A DNA stretch of 35,497 nt from Luteimonas sp. ANT-B3E (GTDB taxonomy: Bacteria > Pseudomonadota > Gammaproteobacteria > Xanthomonadales > Xanthomonadaceae), in the NCBI GenBank assembly GCA_001683895.1, contig LXQJ01000027.1, positions 1-35,497 on the forward strand, read 5' to 3'. A program made the position numbers and the translations under genes. Numbering within the stretch: position 1 is the first letter of the stretch; each line of letters opens with the position of its first letter. The notes under the pieces were generated by a model. That model did no database searches and was not told the DNA's origin. It saw only the letters and a program-made list of their open reading frames with translations. Shown in pieces: positions 32,736 to 35,497 of this stretch.

Positions 32736-33954
32736 GCGCGTCGCGGATCGCCGCGATCCGCGCCTTGCGCAGCGCGTCGCCCAGCGCAGGTCCCGTCAGT
32801 CCCTCACGGACGACATCGGCGCCGCGCACCGCGGCCGCGGCCGCATGCAGCCGCAGCAGCAGCGCCGCCTGCGGGTACGCCGCGTCCGCGTGCCCGCCGC
32901 GGCCGCGCTTGTCGGCCTCGCACACCAGCGCCAGCTGCGCGATGCGCGCCGGCTTGCGGAACGCGTCGCAGCGCACCAGCAGGTCGTGCACGGTGGCGTC
33001 GCGCATCTCGTCCAGGCGGTGCACGTTGAGGTGCTCGCGGCAGGCGATCGTGGCCAGTTCGCGGTGCGCGGCGGGCACCCGCAGCCGCTCGCACAGCGCC
33101 GCCAGCGGCGCCAGCCCGGCGTGCTCGTGGCCGACGTGCGCCGGCAGCCGCGCCGAGGGCGTCAGCGCCTTGCCGAGGTCATGCGTCAGCGCGGCGAAGC
33201 CGACCACCATGTCGCCGGGCGCCAGCGTCGCCGCCATGTCGCAGACCAGCTCGACGTGGATGCCGGTGTCGACCTCGGGGTGGTACTCCGCGCGCTGCGG
33301 CACGCCGTACAGCGCATCGACCTCGGGCAGCACCGCACGCAGCGCGCCGCAGTCGCGCAGCGTGCGCAGCATCGCCGACGGCCGCGCCGCGGCCAGCCCG
33401 CGCGTCAGCTCCTGCCAGACGCGCTCCGGCACCAGGTCGGCCAGTTCACCGGAGTCGACCATGGCGCGCATCAGCGCGCGGGTGTCATCGGCGACGCTGA
33501 AGCCCAGCGGCGCGAACCGCGCCATGAACCGCGCCGCGCGCAGCACGCGCAGCGGGTCCTCGGCGAACGCCGCGCCGACGTGGCGCAGCATGCGCGCTTC
33601 GATGTCTCGCGTGCCGTCGTACGGATCCACCAGCCTGCCCTCGGCGTCCTGCGCGATCGCGTTGATGGTGAAGTCGCGGCGGCCCAGGTCCTCATCGAGT
33701 GTCACCGATGGATGCGCGTCGACGACGAATCCGCGGTGCCCGCGCGCCGACTTGCGCTCGGTGCGCGCCAGCGCGTACTCCTCGTGCGTGTCGGGGTGCA
33801 GGAACACCGGGAAATCGCGGCCGACCGGCCGGAAGCCGGCGGCCAGCATCGCGTCCGGCGTACTTCCCACGACGACGTGGTCGCGGTCGCCGGGCGGCAG
33901 GCCCAGCAGGCGGTCGCGGACCGCGCCGCCGACGAGATAGCTGCGCAGGCTCAC
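32725..33954 (-). CDS. cca: CCA tRNA nucleotidyltransferase
   Basis: A 409-residue enzyme that adds or repairs the 3' CCA of tRNA. GTG 33954 is chosen because it gives [18 protein letters not shown], close to the E. coli start; a TTG at 33999 would add 15 unrelated residues. The class II nucleotidyltransferase core is complete: [65 protein letters not shown]. The C-terminal half carries the HD-domain region ([26 protein letters not shown]), as in the multifunctional gammaproteobacterial enzyme. The final RSA residues are encoded by a heptamer repeat. The start lies 64 bp after the stop of the transglycosylase gene on the same strand. Confidence 0.94.
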   Translation of the reverse strand: MSLRSYLVGGAVRDRLLGLPPGDRDHVVVGSTPDAMLAAGFRPVGRDFPVFLHPDTHEEYALARTERKSARGHRGFVVDAHPSVTLDEDLGRRDFTINAIAQDAEGRLVDPYDGTRDIEARMLRHVGAAFAEDPLRVLRAARFMARFAPLGFSVADDTRALMRAMVDSGELADLVPERVWQELTRGLAAARPSAMLRTLRDCGALRAVLPEVDALYGVPQRAEYHPEVDTGIHVELVCDMAATLAPGDMVVGFAALTHDLGKALTPSARLPAHVGHEHAGLAPLAALCERLRVPAAHRELATIACREHLNVHRLDEMRDATVHDLLVRCDAFRKPARIAQLALVCEADKRGRGGHADAAYPQAALLLRLHAAAAAVRGADVVREGLTGPALGDALRKARIAAIRDARSA

Positions 33955-34018
33955 CGGCGTGCGCTGCGCGCCGTGCGCCGCGGGGACGCCGGCACGCAAA
34001 CGTCGCGGTGCGCGCGCA

Positions 34019-35497
34019 TCACACCGCCGGGCACGCGAAGGCCTTGCGCGCCGTCGCCGGCGTGCCGTTCATGCGCGCGGTCACCGGCACCGCGTCGCCG
34101 TCCAGCCGCCAGTCGTAGATCACGCTGAAGGCGAGCACGCGGGCGACGTAGTCGCGGGTTTCCCTGTAGCTGATGGTCTCGATCCAGAAGTCCGGGTCCA
34201 TCGCCGGGCGCTGCGCGATCCAGCGCCCGGTCGGCGCCGGCCCGGCGTTGTAGGCCGCGATGGCGATGTAGGGACGGCCGTACTTCTCCTTCATCTCGCG
34301 CAGGTAGGCGGTGCCGAGGCGGACGCTGGTCTCGGGGTCGTACAGGCTGTCGGCGCCGCCCCAGGGCAGGCCCAGCCGACGGGCGACGGCGGCGCCGGTC
34401 TCCGGCAGGACCTGCATCAGCCCACGGGCGTTGGCGGGCGACCGCGCGCGCGGGTTGAACACGCTCTCGGCTCGGATCTCGGCCGCGACCCAGGCCGGGT
34501 CGATGCCATGGCGCGCGGCCTCACGGCGGAGCAGGCGGTCGTGGTCCAGCGGGAAGCGCAGGTGGTACAGCCGCAGCTCGTCGGGCCGGCGCACGCCGCC
34601 GACGTTGACCAGGCCGAACACGCCGCGGTCGTACCAGCCGTTGTCCTGCGCCACCGCGACCGCGAGCCGGCGCTGCGCATCGTCGAACCGCGCCAGCGCC
34701 GCGTCCCACTCGCGCTGCGCCCAGCCGGAGCGCTCGATGCGGTACAGCGCCATGGCGCGCGCCATCGCCGGATCGCGCGCCACGGCCGCCTTTGCCGACG
34801 CCGATGTGTCCGGCGTCCACGGGCACAGCGCGTACGGCCGGTCGATGCGGTCGGCGGCGAGGAAGCCGTGGAAATCGGGTTGCGTTGCGGCGCGCCGGTA
34901 CAGCGGCGCGGCAGCATCGCGGGCGCCGGTGAGTTCGGCAAGGCGGGCCTCGAAGTAGGTCCAGCGGGAATCCGCGCGCTGCGCGGCGCCCATGCGCCGG
35001 ATCGCGGCCAGCGCCGCCGGCCAGTCCGAGCGCGCCATCGCCTCTCGCACGCGCCATTCGTGCAGGCGCTCGTCGTAGGCGGCGTCCGGTACCGCGCCGA
35101 GTCGGCGCGCCGAGTCGGGCAGGTACGAGGCCACCGTCCACAGCGCGACCTGGTACTGCACGCGCGCGCGCTCCGTGGCGTCGAAGCCCAGCGCCGCGGA
35201 CAGCCGCGGCAGCTGTGCCTCGGCCTCTTCCGGTCGCTCGCGGGCCATCCGCGCCAGCCCGTGCGACGCGACCAGGCGGCTGCGGGCGGTCTTCGGCCAC
35301 GACAGCGCGCGCGCGTGCGGGGCGGTGATGTAGGCGATGTAGTCCGCGGCAAGCGCGGCATCTTCCGCGGGCAGGCCGCGCGCCGCGGTCTGCATCACCC
35401 CCGGCTGGCCGGCGGCGGCGGCCTTCTCCAGCCGCTCCCAGCGCAGCGCCGGCGCCAGGCCACCGCGCGCTGCAAGCGCCGCCAGCGGCGCGTCGCA
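34019..35497 (-). CDS. slt: Soluble lytic murein transglycosylase (Slt70-like), 5' end outside window
   Basis: The frame continues without stop to the window edge, so the N-terminus is missing; 492 residues are visible. The first two thirds are a superhelical ring of alpha-helices ([42 protein letters not shown]). A linker follows, then the catalytic domain: [35 protein letters not shown], where the Glu in RAES is the expected catalytic acid, then [23 protein letters not shown] and the terminal [20 protein letters not shown]. It cleaves peptidoglycan with formation of anhydromuramic ends during wall recycling. It probably forms an operon with cca. Confidence 0.92.
   Translation of the reverse strand, partial: CDAPLAALAARGGLAPALRWERLEKAAAAGQPGVMQTAARGLPAEDAALAADYIAYITAPHARALSWPKTARSRLVASHGLARMARERPEEAEAQLPRLSAALGFDATERARVQYQVALWTVASYLPDSARRLGAVPDAAYDERLHEWRVREAMARSDWPAALAAIRRMGAAQRADSRWTYFEARLAELTGARDAAAPLYRRAATQPDFHGFLAADRIDRPYALCPWTPDTSASAKAAVARDPAMARAMALYRIERSGWAQREWDAALARFDDAQRRLAVAVAQDNGWYDRGVFGLVNVGGVRRPDELRLYHLRFPLDHDRLLRREAARHGIDPAWVAAEIRAESVFNPRARSPANARGLMQVLPETGAAVARRLGLPWGGADSLYDPETSVRLGTAYLREMKEKYGRPYIAIAAYNAGPAPTGRWIAQRPAMDPDFWIETISYRETRDYVARVLAFSVIYDWRLDGDAVPVTARMNGTPATARKAFACPAV

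Noticed and set aside
33955-33999. TTG start for cca giving 15 extra residues.
   Set aside because: The GTG at 33954 places YLVGGAVRD at the position seen in known enzymes; the extra residues have no counterpart.

Overview
The window is a very GC-rich chromosomal segment of a gammaproteobacterium, most likely a Xanthomonadaceae member of the Luteimonas/Lysobacter kind. Three things point there: the gene content and order of the cytochrome c oxidase cluster, the DUF1820 and DUF2244 proteins, and an effector ending in what looks like an XVIPCD, the C-terminal signal of the Xanthomonadales antibacterial type IV secretion system. No rRNA, tRNA, CRISPR array, insertion sequence or prophage was seen. 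No database search was run, so family calls rest on motif recognition.

Layout. 1-2.2 kb: the 3' end of an envC-like gene followed by a CtpA-type protease (cell wall maturation). 2.2-3.95 kb, minus strand: rhomboid protease, DUF1820 protein and a frameshifted methyltransferase. 4.15-5.5 kb: a FadL-type outer-membrane channel, ending in a strong terminator shared with the convergent putA (5.6-8.9 kb). 9.0-17.7 kb: the aa3 cytochrome c oxidase locus. It runs DUF2244, coxB, ctaD, a 48-residue membrane protein, ctaG, ctaE, a reverse-strand DUF2909 gene, SURF1, a Sco-like protein, ctaA and ctaB, so structural subunits, Cu insertion and heme O/A synthesis are together. A ChaN-like exported protein follows.

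18.6-24.1 kb, minus strand: the macromolecular-synthesis region rpsU, yqeY, brkB/yihY, dnaG. Directly downstream of dnaG lies a toxin/immunity pair, a non-specific nuclease and a YezG/DUF600-like protein. 24.25-29.4 kb: tsaD, folB, an unusual folK, a 670-bp repeat mosaic, a FolM-type pteridine reductase (minus), a MidA-type methyltransferase and a VanZ-like protein.

29.6-32.1 kb, minus strand: the most striking module, a lipoprotein gene followed by a 623-residue protein. That protein has a GH19 lysozyme-like domain, two peptidoglycan-binding domains and a C-terminal XVIPCD-like tail, so the pair is read as a T4SS antibacterial effector with its immunity protein. Its base composition is visibly AT-richer than the surroundings, and an exact 48-bp tandem duplication lies upstream. 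32.7-35.5 kb, minus strand: a CCA-adding enzyme and a soluble lytic transglycosylase cut by the window edge.

Two themes recur. There are two separate interbacterial-competition modules, one nuclease and one peptidoglycan-degrading, each beside housekeeping genes. There are also two heptanucleotide tandem arrays, at the 3' ends of folK and cca, and each supplies the stop codon of the gene it touches.
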